Shown one piece after another: positions 24,012-31,993 of a stretch of 32,849 nucleotides of DNA. Made by a program: the position numbers and the translations under genes. Source of the stretch: Bradyrhizobium canariense (GTDB lineage: Bacteria; Pseudomonadota; Alphaproteobacteria; Rhizobiales; Xanthobacteraceae); assembly GCF_019402665.1 (NCBI RefSeq), contig NZ_VSST01000088.1, positions 1 to 32,849 of the forward strand. The letters run 5' to 3'. The notes under the pieces are model-generated. The model did no database searches, had not been told where the DNA came from, and was given only the letters and a program-made list of their open reading frames with translations. Position 1 is the first letter of the stretch; each line of letters opens with the position of its first letter.

Positions 24012-25385
24012 ATGAACAGCGGCATCTCTTCTCCATCCCATCGCGGAAACCGGTTTTACCAAGGCCTGACGGCGACCTTCGTTGCCAACGCGCTTCAGGC
24101 GGTGAACTTTCTCGGTGATCGATTCCTGAGGAAGTCGCATCATCCGTTCACGTCCATCGAGGACCTTTACCGGCACTCGATGGACAGTGCCTTTGCGGTA
24201 TCTGAGTCCTTTCTCGTCACCGGCGCGCCGCACGCCTCTGCGTACTATCCGCGCGACTTCGCCTGGTTCTATCCCGACGTCCTCGATCCCGACACCATCA
24301 TGGATTCGCAGGATGCGGTGCGCCGGGCTCGTCTGCTCGACAAGAGCGTCCGGCTGCTGCTGGAAGCGGTTCGCGCCAACGTCGTCACGACGACCATCGT
24401 CCCGGCCGGGCGCGCCCGGTATCTCGGCGTGAACTATTTCTCGCGCCCTTCGGATACGCTGCTCGGCATTCTGGCCGGCCTGCGGCAGATGATCTCGGCC
24501 GAGGAGAGAGCGTCATCCTATCTGGCGATGTCGCAATGCGCGCATGCCGGCCGCCTGCTGCTGGCCGAATATTGCGGCGATCTGAAGCGTGCGATCCTCC
24601 AGCTCGCAAGCGAGCTCGAACCGTTCAATGATGATGGCTCCACCTATTTGCTGTGCGACGCCAGTGCTCCGCGCTCCGCGGCAACCGACACGCGCGCCGA
24701 GCGCAGGCGTTTCGTCACCAATGCCTGCGTCTACACGACGTTCGTGTGGGGCGTGCAGCTCGGAATCGTCGACGAGAACGAGCTGAAGCGGCGGCTCGGA
24801 CGCGACCTGGAGCAGTACAAGAGGGACCTGCTCCGCCTGTTCGGCAAGGACGGCTATATCAGGCATTCCCTGGACGGCCCCACGGGCTCGCCGGCGTCCT
24901 CGGTCGCGCTGGATTTCGCCAGTGTGCATCGCGGCTTCTGGGATATGAGCGAGCCGGCCGAGCGCGCGCTGTTCGCGGCCACGGCGGATCTGATCATTGC
25001 GGAGCCGCGCTTTCGCATCCCCAGCACATTCCACTTCCTGGTGTCCGCGGATAGTCCGCGGAACAAGATGATCCACAAGATCGCGGCTCCCGCCTACCAG
25101 GGACGTTCCTCCTGGCCGACGTTCAACGTCGAGTTCGCGGATCGCATGCTGGATTATGACGAATTCTCGGGGAGCGATACCTACCGATCCTGCGCCCAGG
25201 GAATTCTGAAGGACATTCGCACCGCGACCGAGGTCCACGGCGGCTATCAGGAACTGATCTCGGAACAGGGCCTGAAATATCGCACCTGGGCTTACAAGGG
25301 GGCCGTGGCCCACTCCTGGTTTCCGCGTTTCCTCTCCGTCTGGAGGAGGGCGCATGGAACGCCGCTCCTCCAGTGGAATGACTGA
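24012..25385 (+). CDS. Hypothetical protein, possibly glycosidase-like (457 aa)
   Basis: A 457-residue protein I do not confidently recognise. There is no signal peptide. The aromatic, helix-rich sequence includes YYPRDFAWFYPDV (78-90), GGYQELISEQGLKYRTWAYKG near the C-terminus and paired R/D/E residues, resembling the six-hairpin (alpha/alpha)6 glycosidases such as amylo-alpha-1,6-glucosidase or GH15; catalytic residues cannot be assigned. No clear ribosome binding site precedes the ATG at 24012, although codon use fits a real gene. It starts 96 bases after allC and ends 10 bases before the convergent dctA stop. Its link to purine metabolism is unclear. Confidence 0.7.
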   Translation: MNSGISSPSHRGNRFYQGLTATFVANALQAVNFLGDRFLRKSHHPFTSIEDLYRHSMDSAFAVSESFLVTGAPHASAYYPRDFAWFYPDVLDPDTIMDSQDAVRRARLLDKSVRLLLEAVRANVVTTTIVPAGRARYLGVNYFSRPSDTLLGILAGLRQMISAEERASSYLAMSQCAHAGRLLLAEYCGDLKRAILQLASELEPFNDDGSTYLLCDASAPRSAATDTRAERRRFVTNACVYTTFVWGVQLGIVDENELKRRLGRDLEQYKRDLLRLFGKDGYIRHSLDGPTGSPASSVALDFASVHRGFWDMSEPAERALFAATADLIIAEPRFRIPSTFHFLVSADSPRNKMIHKIAAPAYQGRSSWPTFNVEFADRMLDYDEFSGSDTYRSCAQGILKDIRTATEVHGGYQELISEQGLKYRTWAYKGAVAHSWFPRFLSVWRRAHGTPLLQWND

Positions 25386-25395
25386 ACGGCGGTCA

Positions 25396-26715
25396 TTACC
25401 CCGCCGTCACGTCCACAAGCTCGCCACCGTCGAGCACCTTGGCCGCCTTGGCGCGGTCAAGGTCGCCTTCCCAGGCGGCCACAACCACGGTCGCAACGCA
25501 ATTGCCGGTGAGGTTGCCGACCGCGCGAGCCATGCCGATGAACCAGTCGACCGACAAAACCAGCACGAGGCCGATCGCAGGGATGCTCGGCACCGCGTTC
25601 AGCGTCGCCGCCAGAATCACGATCGCGGAGCCCGGCACGCCATGCGCGCCCTTCGAGGTGATCAGGGAGACGCCGAGCACCAGCAGGAGATCGCCGAAGG
25701 ACAGCGGCGTGTTGGTCGCCTGCGCGATGAAAACGACTGCGAGCGTGAGGTAGATCGAGAAGGCGTCGAGGTTGAAGGAATATCCGGTCGGGATGACGAG
25801 GCCGACGACGGAATCCTTCACGCCCATCCGCTCCAGCTTCTTCATGATCTGCGGCAGCACGGCGTCGGACGAGGCGGTCGCGAGCACGATGGTCAACTCC
25901 TCGCGCAGGTAGGCGAGGAATTTGAGGATGTTGATGCCGGCGAGCGCCATGACGCCGCCGAGCACGCCCAGCACGAAGATGCCGACCGAGACGTAGAACA
26001 GCGCCACCAGTGAGACGAGCTGCTTGAGCGAGCCGACGCCGTATTTGCCGACGGTGTAGGCGACTGCGCCGAGCACGCCGAGTGGAGCAACGCGGACGAT
26101 AAGCCCCATGACGCGGAACAGCACGGTCGAGGCGGCATCGATCATCGACGTGACGAGCTTGCCTTTCTCGCCGCCGACCAGTGCGAGGCCTACGCCGAAC
26201 AGCACGGCGAAGAACAGCACCTGGAGCACGTCGTTGCGCGACAACGCGTCGAACGAGGTGCTCGGGATTACGTTGAGGAGGAAGGAGCCGATGCCGCCGC
26301 CCTGAAGCTTGTGGGCGTTATCGGCATAGGTATTGAGGGCCTTGGCGTCCAGCGTCGAGGGATCGATGTTCATGCCGTGGCCGGGGCCGAAAGTGTAGGC
26401 CAGGATGAGACCTACCACGAGCGCGACTGTGGTCATCACCTCGAAATAGACCAGCGCCTTGACGCCGACCCGTCCGACCTTCTTGAGGTCGCCCGCGCCG
26501 GCAATGCCGTGCACGACGACGCAGAACACGATCGGCGCCACGATCATCGAAATCAGCTTCAGGAAGGCGTCGCTAAGGATCTTGAGGGAGATGGCAAAAT
26601 CCGGCGCGGCCACACCCAGGATGATGCCGAGGATCAGCGCGGCCAGGACCTGGACGAACAGCGATGTGTAGAGCGGCTTTGGCTCGGCGGCCGGGGCCGC
26701 GGCAATGGTCGACAT
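25396..26715 (-). CDS. dctA: C4-dicarboxylate transporter DctA
   Basis: A 439-residue inner-membrane symporter of the dicarboxylate/amino acid:cation family. It takes up succinate, malate or fumarate with protons or sodium. Family marks: TASSDAVLPQIM (serine-rich re-entrant hairpin 1), GYSFNLDAFSIYLT, SKGAHGVPGSA (hairpin 2) and GNLTGNCVAT (transport core). Length matches DctA (~430-440). The ATG follows GGGGGAG. It has its own sigma-54 promoter (26757-26772), as expected for rhizobial dctA under DctB/DctD control; those regulators are not in this window. In rhizobia dctA is required for feeding symbiotic nitrogen fixation. Confidence 0.95.
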   Translation of the reverse strand: MSTIAAAPAAEPKPLYTSLFVQVLAALILGIILGVAAPDFAISLKILSDAFLKLISMIVAPIVFCVVVHGIAGAGDLKKVGRVGVKALVYFEVMTTVALVVGLILAYTFGPGHGMNIDPSTLDAKALNTYADNAHKLQGGGIGSFLLNVIPSTSFDALSRNDVLQVLFFAVLFGVGLALVGGEKGKLVTSMIDAASTVLFRVMGLIVRVAPLGVLGAVAYTVGKYGVGSLKQLVSLVALFYVSVGIFVLGVLGGVMALAGINILKFLAYLREELTIVLATASSDAVLPQIMKKLERMGVKDSVVGLVIPTGYSFNLDAFSIYLTLAVVFIAQATNTPLSFGDLLLVLGVSLITSKGAHGVPGSAIVILAATLNAVPSIPAIGLVLVLSVDWFIGMARAVGNLTGNCVATVVVAAWEGDLDRAKAAKVLDGGELVDVTAG

Positions 26716-26756
26716 GGTGACTCCCCCGTTTTGACGACGTCTCGATCGTCGAAAGG

Positions 26757-26772
26757 AGCAACTAGCGTGCCA
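26757..26772 (-). promoter_or_regulatory. Sigma-54 promoter of dctA
   Basis: On the reverse strand TGGCACG-CTAG-TTGCT is a full match to the -24/-12 consensus. The predicted start near 26746 gives a 31-base leader holding the GGGGGAG ribosome site. Matches to TGCGG/CCGCA half-sites lie 50-130 bases upstream (for example near 26818 and 26842), which could serve an enhancer-binding protein such as DctD, but I cannot define sites. Confidence 0.85.
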
Positions 26773-26930
26773 GATTGTCGCGGTTTTCGCTGAGGAGGAG
26801 GTCTATTTGGTCGCTTTTGCGGTGCGACCGGGCATCCGCATCGGCACCGGGAAACCGTTCGAGGTGCCGTCGGTCACTGGACAGGCGATTTTGCGGTCCT
26901 ACGGTCACGTTCCGCACGCGGGTGGCCGCG

Positions 26931-27152
26931 TCACGCCGCGAGATCTAGCAGCCGACACGATCCGCGTACCAGCACCTTGCGTCCATTCGGGGTCATGACC
27001 GGGACGCCGTCGCAGACGACGACAAGACCGAGCTTGACGAGGCTCTCGATGAGATTGGCCTTGGAAAGGCGACCGTTCGACACCGGGTTGCGAAGCGCCT
27101 TCAGGACCTCCCATTGGTCTGGCGAAAGATCGAAGTCGATGTCGCTGCTCAT
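26931..27152 (-). CDS. Small hypothetical, possible winged-helix protein (73 aa)
   Basis: A 73-residue acidic-to-neutral protein starting MSSDIDFDLSPDQWEVLKAL. The pattern (SPDQWEVLKAL, GRLSKANLIESLVKLGLV, then a strand-like VVVCDGVPVMTPNGRKVL) resembles a small winged-helix fold with a beta-wing. The ATG is preceded by GAGGCAGC. There is no neighbouring gene to suggest a partner: dctA lies downstream after 216 bases on the same strand and a possible own promoter lies in the 27153-27503 spacer. Confidence 0.65.
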   Translation of the reverse strand: MSSDIDFDLSPDQWEVLKALRNPVSNGRLSKANLIESLVKLGLVVVCDGVPVMTPNGRKVLVRGSCRLLDLAA

Positions 27153-27503
27153 GCTGCCTCAAGCCATAGTGCCGTTCGTGCGCCTCTGTTAGTGGCGCTG
27201 CATGAAGACCGTGCGACGACAATGAGTCGGGAATTCGGTGAGGTGTTTAGAACTTCTCTTCACAAATTGCTGCACGCCATTGCGCCACAAGAGTTAAGAC
27301 CGCTCGATCACTAGGATCGTCCGGAGCCTCGATCACATATTGATGATGTGGGCTTGATGTTGGTCCGCGAACAACCGCACTGCACGGGAAGCGCTGCTGT
27401 CCCATTCTGCGTCGCAATATGCACAGAAATCATGAGACGAAGGGTTGGAGATTTTGTTACGCTGATTCGCGGGGAATAGCTTCACACGGCAGGAGTGGAG
27501 TGC
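27153..27503. other. 351-base spacer without recognised gene
   Basis: Spacer between divergently oriented small genes, with somewhat lower GC. It holds only a short CGATC-ACTAG-GATCG dyad (about 27303-27317) and no convincing -24/-12 or RNA gene signal. Presumably it contains promoters for both neighbours. Confidence 0.4.
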
Positions 27504-27686
27504 ATGAACAGACTGGTCGAAATTCGCAGTCAGGAATCCCTGTGCCGGGAGCGCGCCGCGCTTGATTTCCAGCGCCGGGTTTTCTGGCTTGCGCAAGCTC
27601 AAGAATGGGAGCAGCGCGCGCTTGACGAGATCGCCTATCATTTCCGGGAGTGCAATGTGGCTCAGACGGAGCTGGTGCGAAACTGA
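27504..27686 (+). CDS. Small hypothetical protein (60 aa)
   Basis: A 60-residue protein, MNRLVEIRSQESLCRERAA..., with charged amphipathic helices and WLAQAQEWEQRALDEIAYHF in the middle. It resembles a short helical protein that recurs in Bradyrhizobium annotations, by memory only. The ATG at 27504 sits nine bases after AGGAG. It ends 20 bases before the stop of the convergent VWA gene. Function unknown. Confidence 0.6.
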   Translation: MNRLVEIRSQESLCRERAALDFQRRVFWLAQAQEWEQRALDEIAYHFRECNVAQTELVRN

Positions 27687-27705
27687 CGTCGGCTGTGGGT
27701 AAGGC

Positions 27706-29082
27706 CTACTGATAAGTCGCCACAATATCGGACACCGCGCGCTCGAGCTGCTGCGCGGTCGCGCACTGGCGCACCACGCTGCAGAAGGTCGCATAGCGCG
27801 GCATCTCGGAATCGCCAAAGCCCCAGGCGAGACGTCCTTCGGGATTGAGCCACACCAGCCGTTTCGAGCGCTCCGAGATGCGGCGCAGGATGTCGGCGCG
27901 CGGATCGAGATTGTTGCTGCGGGCATCGCCCAGCACGATCACCGTGGTCTGCGGCGTCAGCGCGCTCATGAACTCCTTCTCGAAATCGACCAGCGAAGAG
28001 CCGTAGTCGGAGGAGCCGAAGCCGACCTTGGACATGATCTCGGCCATCGCCTCTTCCGGCGGTTTCGATTCAAGGATGTCGCTGACTTCGATCAGATGCG
28101 AGGAGAAGGCGAAGGAATGGACGTCGTCGACGACCTCGTGCAGCGAATGGATCAGGAGCAGGAAGAAATCCGAGACCTGCGCGACTGAGCCCGAGACATC
28201 GCAGAGCGCCACGATCTTCGGCCGGTCGCGATGCTTGCGCTTCCAGGCTGTGAGAAAGGGGATGCCGCCCCAGGCGGCGTTCCGGCGCAGCGTGCGGCGG
28301 ACGTCGAGATGACCGCGCCGTTGGCGCTTGCGTGGTTTCGAATAGCGCTCGCGCAGGCGCCGTGCGATCTGGCGGATGAGAGCGCGCATCTCCGCGACAT
28401 GGCGCCGCTCGATGCGGGCAAGCGGCGCGTTGCGCAGAATCTCGTTGCGGAGGTTTTCAGCCTCCTCGCGGGCATAGAGCGCAAGCCCCTGCGCGACGGT
28501 GTCGCGAACGGCTTCGCGCAAGGCATCGAGCGCGGCGCGAAGCCGCTCGGCCAGTGCGGGATTGGTCGGGGTCAGCTCGTCGAGATCGTCGCGTAGCCGC
28601 TGGAGCCCCATGGCGTCGAGGATGCGGCTGGAGAAGATGCCGCGCTGGGTGGAGTAGCGGATGTCGGACAGGGAGGCCGCACCTGAGGCGCTGGCGATCG
28701 CGGCGGTGATCGCGTTGCGATCCTGCGACAGCAGCATCCTCGCGAGGGGGCCCAATTCTGCGGGAGGCGAACCGCCGCTTGCATCGCTGGCCTCACCAGA
28801 TGATGGAGATTGATCCGCGTCCTCCGAAACATCGTTGCTGTCGGCTTCAGATTGTTCCTGCCGCGGCTCCGGCTGGCTGAAGAACAGGTCGAAGCAGTCA
28901 CCGAGCGCGAGCTTTTCGTCCTGCGACTTGGCGAGCGTCAGAAGGAGCGCATCGCGCAGGATGGTCCGGTCGGAAACGCCGACCTGCGCGACCGCGCGCA
29001 TCGCATCGATGCTTTCGGCAGGCGAGACATGGACGCCGGCGCCCCGTGCCGCACGGAAAAAACGATGAATATTCTCGCGCAT
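27706..29082 (-). CDS. CoxE-type VWA-domain protein
   Basis: A 458-residue protein with the layout of CoxE/BatA-like VWA proteins. Residues 1-70 are helical (MRENIHRFFRAARGAGVHVSPAES), followed by an acidic low-complexity linker (72-110, rich in Glu, Asp and Ser), a helical basic part (170-280), and a VWA domain with the MIDAS motif DVSGSV (295-300). It probably works with the adjacent MoxR ATPase to remodel or load metal into a client enzyme. In carbon-monoxide dehydrogenase clusters the CoxD/CoxE pair matures a molybdenum enzyme. I use the ATG at 29082 since a TTG-started extension (29091) overlaps the MoxR stop. No CoxL-type client is adjacent. Confidence 0.88.
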   Translation of the reverse strand: MRENIHRFFRAARGAGVHVSPAESIDAMRAVAQVGVSDRTILRDALLLTLAKSQDEKLALGDCFDLFFSQPEPRQEQSEADSNDVSEDADQSPSSGEASDASGGSPPAELGPLARMLLSQDRNAITAAIASASGAASLSDIRYSTQRGIFSSRILDAMGLQRLRDDLDELTPTNPALAERLRAALDALREAVRDTVAQGLALYAREEAENLRNEILRNAPLARIERRHVAEMRALIRQIARRLRERYSKPRKRQRRGHLDVRRTLRRNAAWGGIPFLTAWKRKHRDRPKIVALCDVSGSVAQVSDFFLLLIHSLHEVVDDVHSFAFSSHLIEVSDILESKPPEEAMAEIMSKVGFGSSDYGSSLVDFEKEFMSALTPQTTVIVLGDARSNNLDPRADILRRISERSKRLVWLNPEGRLAWGFGDSEMPRYATFCSVVRQCATAQQLERAVSDIVATYQ

Positions 29083-29087
29083 CGGCG

Positions 29088-30035
29088 TCAACCGAAGACG
29101 TTGGATCGTGCTGCCTTGGCAATGAAGGTCGTAATCTGAGGCTGAGCCGCCTCGATGTCGGCCTCGTATTTCAGGAGCACGTTGAGCGTGTCCTTGACGA
29201 TCTCGGTGTCGAGCTCCGAGGCCTGCAAGAGCACCAGCACGCGCGCCCAGTCGATGGTCTCGCTGACTGAAGGCAGCTTCTTCAGGTCGAGCGAGCGGAT
29301 TTCGTGGATGAAGCCGACCATCTGCCGCCGCAGCGTCTGCGAGATGTTGGGGACGCGGCTCTCGACGATGCGCTCCTCGAGCCGCTGCTCGGGGAAGCCG
29401 ATGTGCAGATGCAGGCAGCGCCGCTTCAGGGCATCGCCGAGATCGCGCTCGCTGTTGGAGGTGAGGATCACCGTTGGCGGCGTGATTGCGGAGACGGTGC
29501 CGAGTTCGGGGATCGTGACCTGGAAATCGGAGAGAATTTCCAGCAGCAACGATTCGAACTCCGCATCCGACTTGTCGATCTCGTCGATCAGGAGCACGCA
29601 GCCGCCCGGCTGCTCCAGCGCTTGCAGCAGCGGCCGCGGCTCGACAAACTCCTTTGAGAAGAACACGTCGCCGAAATCGTGGAGCTGATTAAGTGCAGCG
29701 TGCAGAGTCTGCGCGCCGCCCAGGACTTCGCCGAGCTTGTCCTTGAGGATCTGCGTGTAGAGAAGCTGCTTGGCGTATTTCCATTCATAGAGCGCCTTGG
29801 CCTCGTCGAGGCCTTCGTAGCATTGCAGGCGGATCATCTTCAGGCCGCGCCAGGCCGCGATCGCCTTGGCAAGCTCGGTCTTGCCGACGCCCGCGGGCCC
29901 TTCGACCAGGATCGGCTTCTCGATCTGTTGCGACAAATACACGGCGGTCGCGATCTGCCGGCTCGCGATGTAGCCTTGCGCGGCGAGGCCGCTCTCCACT
30001 GCCTCGATCGCTGTCGAGGGCTTCTGTTCAGCCAC
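29088..30035 (-). CDS. MoxR-family AAA+ ATPase (CoxD-like)
   Basis: A AAA+ chaperone ATPase of about 315 residues. Walker A is GPAGVGKT (46-53), Walker B VLLIDEID (147-154), sensor 1 ILTSNSE and an arginine-finger region near KRRCLHLHI. The start is uncertain: I take the GTG at 30033-30035 (VAEQKPSTAIEAV), which has GGGAGCG upstream and matches the family N-terminus; the frame stays open to a TTG at 30098, a part that forms one arm of an inverted repeat. It is followed within five bases by the CoxE-type VWA gene, so the two form an operon, typical of MoxR-VWA maturation pairs. Confidence 0.88.
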   Translation of the reverse strand: MAEQKPSTAIEAVESGLAAQGYIASRQIATAVYLSQQIEKPILVEGPAGVGKTELAKAIAAWRGLKMIRLQCYEGLDEAKALYEWKYAKQLLYTQILKDKLGEVLGGAQTLHAALNQLHDFGDVFFSKEFVEPRPLLQALEQPGGCVLLIDEIDKSDAEFESLLLEILSDFQVTIPELGTVSAITPPTVILTSNSERDLGDALKRRCLHLHIGFPEQRLEERIVESRVPNISQTLRRQMVGFIHEIRSLDLKKLPSVSETIDWARVLVLLQASELDTEIVKDTLNVLLKYEADIEAAQPQITTFIAKAARSNVFG

Positions 30036-30062
30036 GAGAAGGCGCTCCCAAAGGTCTTGATT

Positions 30063-30103
30063 GAGGCTTGTTCTGCCTGCGTTCACGGCAAAGAACAAGC
30101 CTC
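30063..30103. repeat. Perfect 12-base inverted repeat
   Basis: GAGGCTTGTTCT (30063-30074) and AGAACAAGCCTC (30092-30103) are exact complements separated by 17 bases, where GCC/GGC can extend the stem. It lies 28 bases upstream of the MoxR GTG on the reverse strand and downstream of the zinc-ribbon gene stop, so it may end the upstream transcript or act as a leader structure. Confidence 0.75.
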
Positions 30104-30182
30104 GTTTGGGAGAGGCCAGACCCGCGCCAATGGGCGTTTCTTCCGCTCAACGCAAATAGTCGGGCGGCTACCGGCCGCGCGA

Positions 30183-30383
30183 TCAGTGCCGCAGCAACTC
30201 CGGCTTGCGGATCGTCTGTCTGACCTCGGCGCCGCAATCTGCGCATTCATAGACGAAGTCGATCTTGGCAAGACTCCAATGCGGTTCGACCTCGCGCACA
30301 TACATCGGAAGGAACCCCATGCAAGCGGGGCAAATCACAGGCGCGATCTCGATATCCTGATGATGCTTTACATAAGCTGGCAT
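30183..30383 (-). CDS. Zinc-ribbon small protein (66 aa)
   Basis: A 66-residue protein with two CxxC knuckles, Cys18/Cys21 (CPAC) and Cys47/Cys50 (CADC), about 25 residues apart, the layout of a zinc ribbon. The rest is charged, including KHHQDIE near the start and RQTIRKPELLRH at the end. The ATG at 30383 is preceded by GAAGGAGAG, a strong site. Its role could be metal handling or regulation; nothing narrower can be said. It precedes the MoxR-VWA pair on the same strand across a 147-base gap containing the 12-base repeat. Confidence 0.75.
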   Translation of the reverse strand: MPAYVKHHQDIEIAPVICPACMGFLPMYVREVEPHWSLAKIDFVYECADCGAEVRQTIRKPELLRH

Positions 30384-30607
30384 CTCGGCTCTCCTTCGCA
30401 GACGACCTCCAAACCCGCGCGAAGGCTACTGCCGGCCGGCGCAAGGCCGACATCAACTCTTTCGAACAGAGGCGGAACAGCGGAGGTTTGTCGTTCGCTG
30501 TGACATTCTTGTTACGTCTCTGCACTGTGACGGGCGGACCAAATACCTATTTCAAAAGCCCGATCCGGTATTCGGACTCTGACCTCAACGATAAGGGAGC
30601 AACGCCC

Positions 30608-31582
30608 ATGACGCATGCCATTCGCTTTCACAAGACCGGTGGTCCGGAAGTGCTGGTCTGGGAGGAGGTCAGTGTCGGCAAGCCCGGACCGGGCGAGGCG
30701 CGAATCCGCCATACCGCCGTCGGTCTCAACTTCGTCGATATCTACAACCGTTCGGGCCTTTACCCGGCGCAACTGCCGAGCGGGCTTGGTAGCGAGGCTG
30801 CTGGCGTCGTCGAGGAGGTCGGGCCCGGTGTCACCGATGTGAAGCCGGGCGATCGCGTCGCCTACGGCGCCTCGCCGCTCGGCGCCTATTCCGAGGCGCG
30901 GCTGATCCCGGCCGACCGACTGCTGAAGCTGCCGGACAGTATCGACGACAAGACCGCGGCGGCGATGATGCTGAAGGGGCTCACCACGCAATATCTGATC
31001 CGGCAGACCTATCGCGTGAAGGCCGGCGACACCATCCTGCTCCATGCGGCCGCCGGTGGCGTCGGCCTGATTCTCTGCCAGTGGGCCAAGCATCTCGGCG
31101 CGACCGTGATCGGCACCGTCAGCAACGACGAGAAGGCCAAGCTCGCCAAGGCGCATGGCTGCGACCATGTCATCATCTATAGCCGCGAGGATTTCGTGAA
31201 GCGCGTGGACGAAATCACTGGCGGCAAAAAGGTGCCGGTCGTCTATGACTCCGTCGGCAAGGATACGTTCTTGAAGTCGCTCGACTGCCTCGCGCCGCTC
31301 GGCGTCGCCGCGCTGTTCGGTGCGTCCTCCGGCGCTGTCGAGCCGCTCAATCTCGGTTTGCTCGCGCAGAAGGGCTCGCTCTACGTCACCCGACCGACGC
31401 TGTTCACCTACGCCGCCAAGCGTGAAAGCCTGGTCGCGATGGCAGGCGAGCTGTTCGACGTCGTCAAGTCCGGCGCGGTCAAGATCGAGGTGCACCAGAC
31501 CTATCCACTGAAGGACGCCGCCAAAGCCCATGCCGATCTCGCCGCGCGCAAGACCACGGGATCAACCGTTCTCACGGTGTGA
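30608..31582 (+). CDS. NADPH:quinone oxidoreductase (zinc-independent MDR family)
   Basis: A 324-residue medium-chain dehydrogenase/reductase of the quinone reductase type (QorA-like, ~325 aa). Substrate-side N-terminal domain (GlyPro-rich VGKPGPGEARIRHTAVGLNFVD) followed by the nucleotide-binding Rossmann domain with HAAAGGVG (about 149-156). No structural-zinc cysteine quartet is seen. The ATG at 30608 follows AAGGGAG. It probably detoxifies quinones in the cytoplasm. Transcribed away from the zinc-ribbon gene. Confidence 0.9.
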   Translation: MTHAIRFHKTGGPEVLVWEEVSVGKPGPGEARIRHTAVGLNFVDIYNRSGLYPAQLPSGLGSEAAGVVEEVGPGVTDVKPGDRVAYGASPLGAYSEARLIPADRLLKLPDSIDDKTAAAMMLKGLTTQYLIRQTYRVKAGDTILLHAAAGGVGLILCQWAKHLGATVIGTVSNDEKAKLAKAHGCDHVIIYSREDFVKRVDEITGGKKVPVVYDSVGKDTFLKSLDCLAPLGVAALFGASSGAVEPLNLGLLAQKGSLYVTRPTLFTYAAKRESLVAMAGELFDVVKSGAVKIEVHQTYPLKDAAKAHADLAARKTTGSTVLTV

Positions 31583-31621
31583 TCTCCGAACGGGCTGTGG
31601 CGCAAGCCGCTTGGGCCTGCG

Positions 31622-31897
31622 TCACGTCCGCTCATGCTTGCGCAGATCGCGGGCGTGATCGAGGCGCAGGGCCTGGAGGTCGACTTCTTCGGGCGGGATC
31701 CGGGGCAGGGCAGCCTCGGCGAGGATCGCCTCGGGCACGTCTTCGACCGAGTTCTCCACGATCTCCTGGATGAACGAGGTATTCCGATATTCACCTGAGG
31801 CGACGCGGGAAATGACCTCGCGCCTGGTGATTTCAGGGTCGACGACCGCTTCCCGGCCGCGGCGCCCATAGTCGATCATCACGACGAAATACTGCAT
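31622..31897 (-). CDS. Small hypothetical protein next to putative operators (91 aa)
   Basis: A 91-residue protein, MQYFVVMIDYGRRGREAVVDPEITRREV..., mainly helical and acidic-basic mixed. I do not recognise a family. The ATG at 31897 has AGGA upstream; the frame opens earlier only as an extension through the operator region. Its promoter region (31898-31990) contains two copies of the TTCCG-N5-CGGAA dyad that also occur before the S24 repressor, so it is probably controlled by that repressor. Confidence 0.65.
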   Translation of the reverse strand: MQYFVVMIDYGRRGREAVVDPEITRREVISRVASGEYRNTSFIQEIVENSVEDVPEAILAEAALPRIPPEEVDLQALRLDHARDLRKHERT

Positions 31898-31940
31898 GAA
31901 ACGATCCTGCCGTGCCCCATGGTCGGGCACGGCAGAGTAT

Positions 31941-31986
31941 TTCCGAAAAACGGAATCAAGTCAAGGTGCATTTCGAAAAAACGGAA
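31941..31986. promoter_or_regulatory. Two operator-like dyads (repressor sites 1 and 2)
   Basis: Site 1: TTCCG-AAAAA-CGGAA (31941-31955), a perfect 5-base dyad. Site 2: TTCGA-AAAAA-CGGAA (31972-31986), left half imperfect. Centres are 31 bases apart, about three helical turns, so dimers would lie on the same face. Located between the 91-aa gene and the repressor's C-terminal end. Confidence 0.65.
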
Positions 31987-31993
31987 TTAGAGC

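Noticed and set aside
22539..24233. 564-residue reverse frame opposite allC
   Set aside because: Antisense to allC and its leader; no recognisable domain.
26807..26998. 63-residue forward frame upstream of dctA
   Set aside because: Starts with TTG, no ribosome site, overlaps the small reverse gene and lies in the dctA regulatory region.
27303..27317. CGATC-ACTAG-GATCG dyad as an operator or terminator
   Set aside because: Short stem without T-run or second copy; expected by chance in a sequence of this length.
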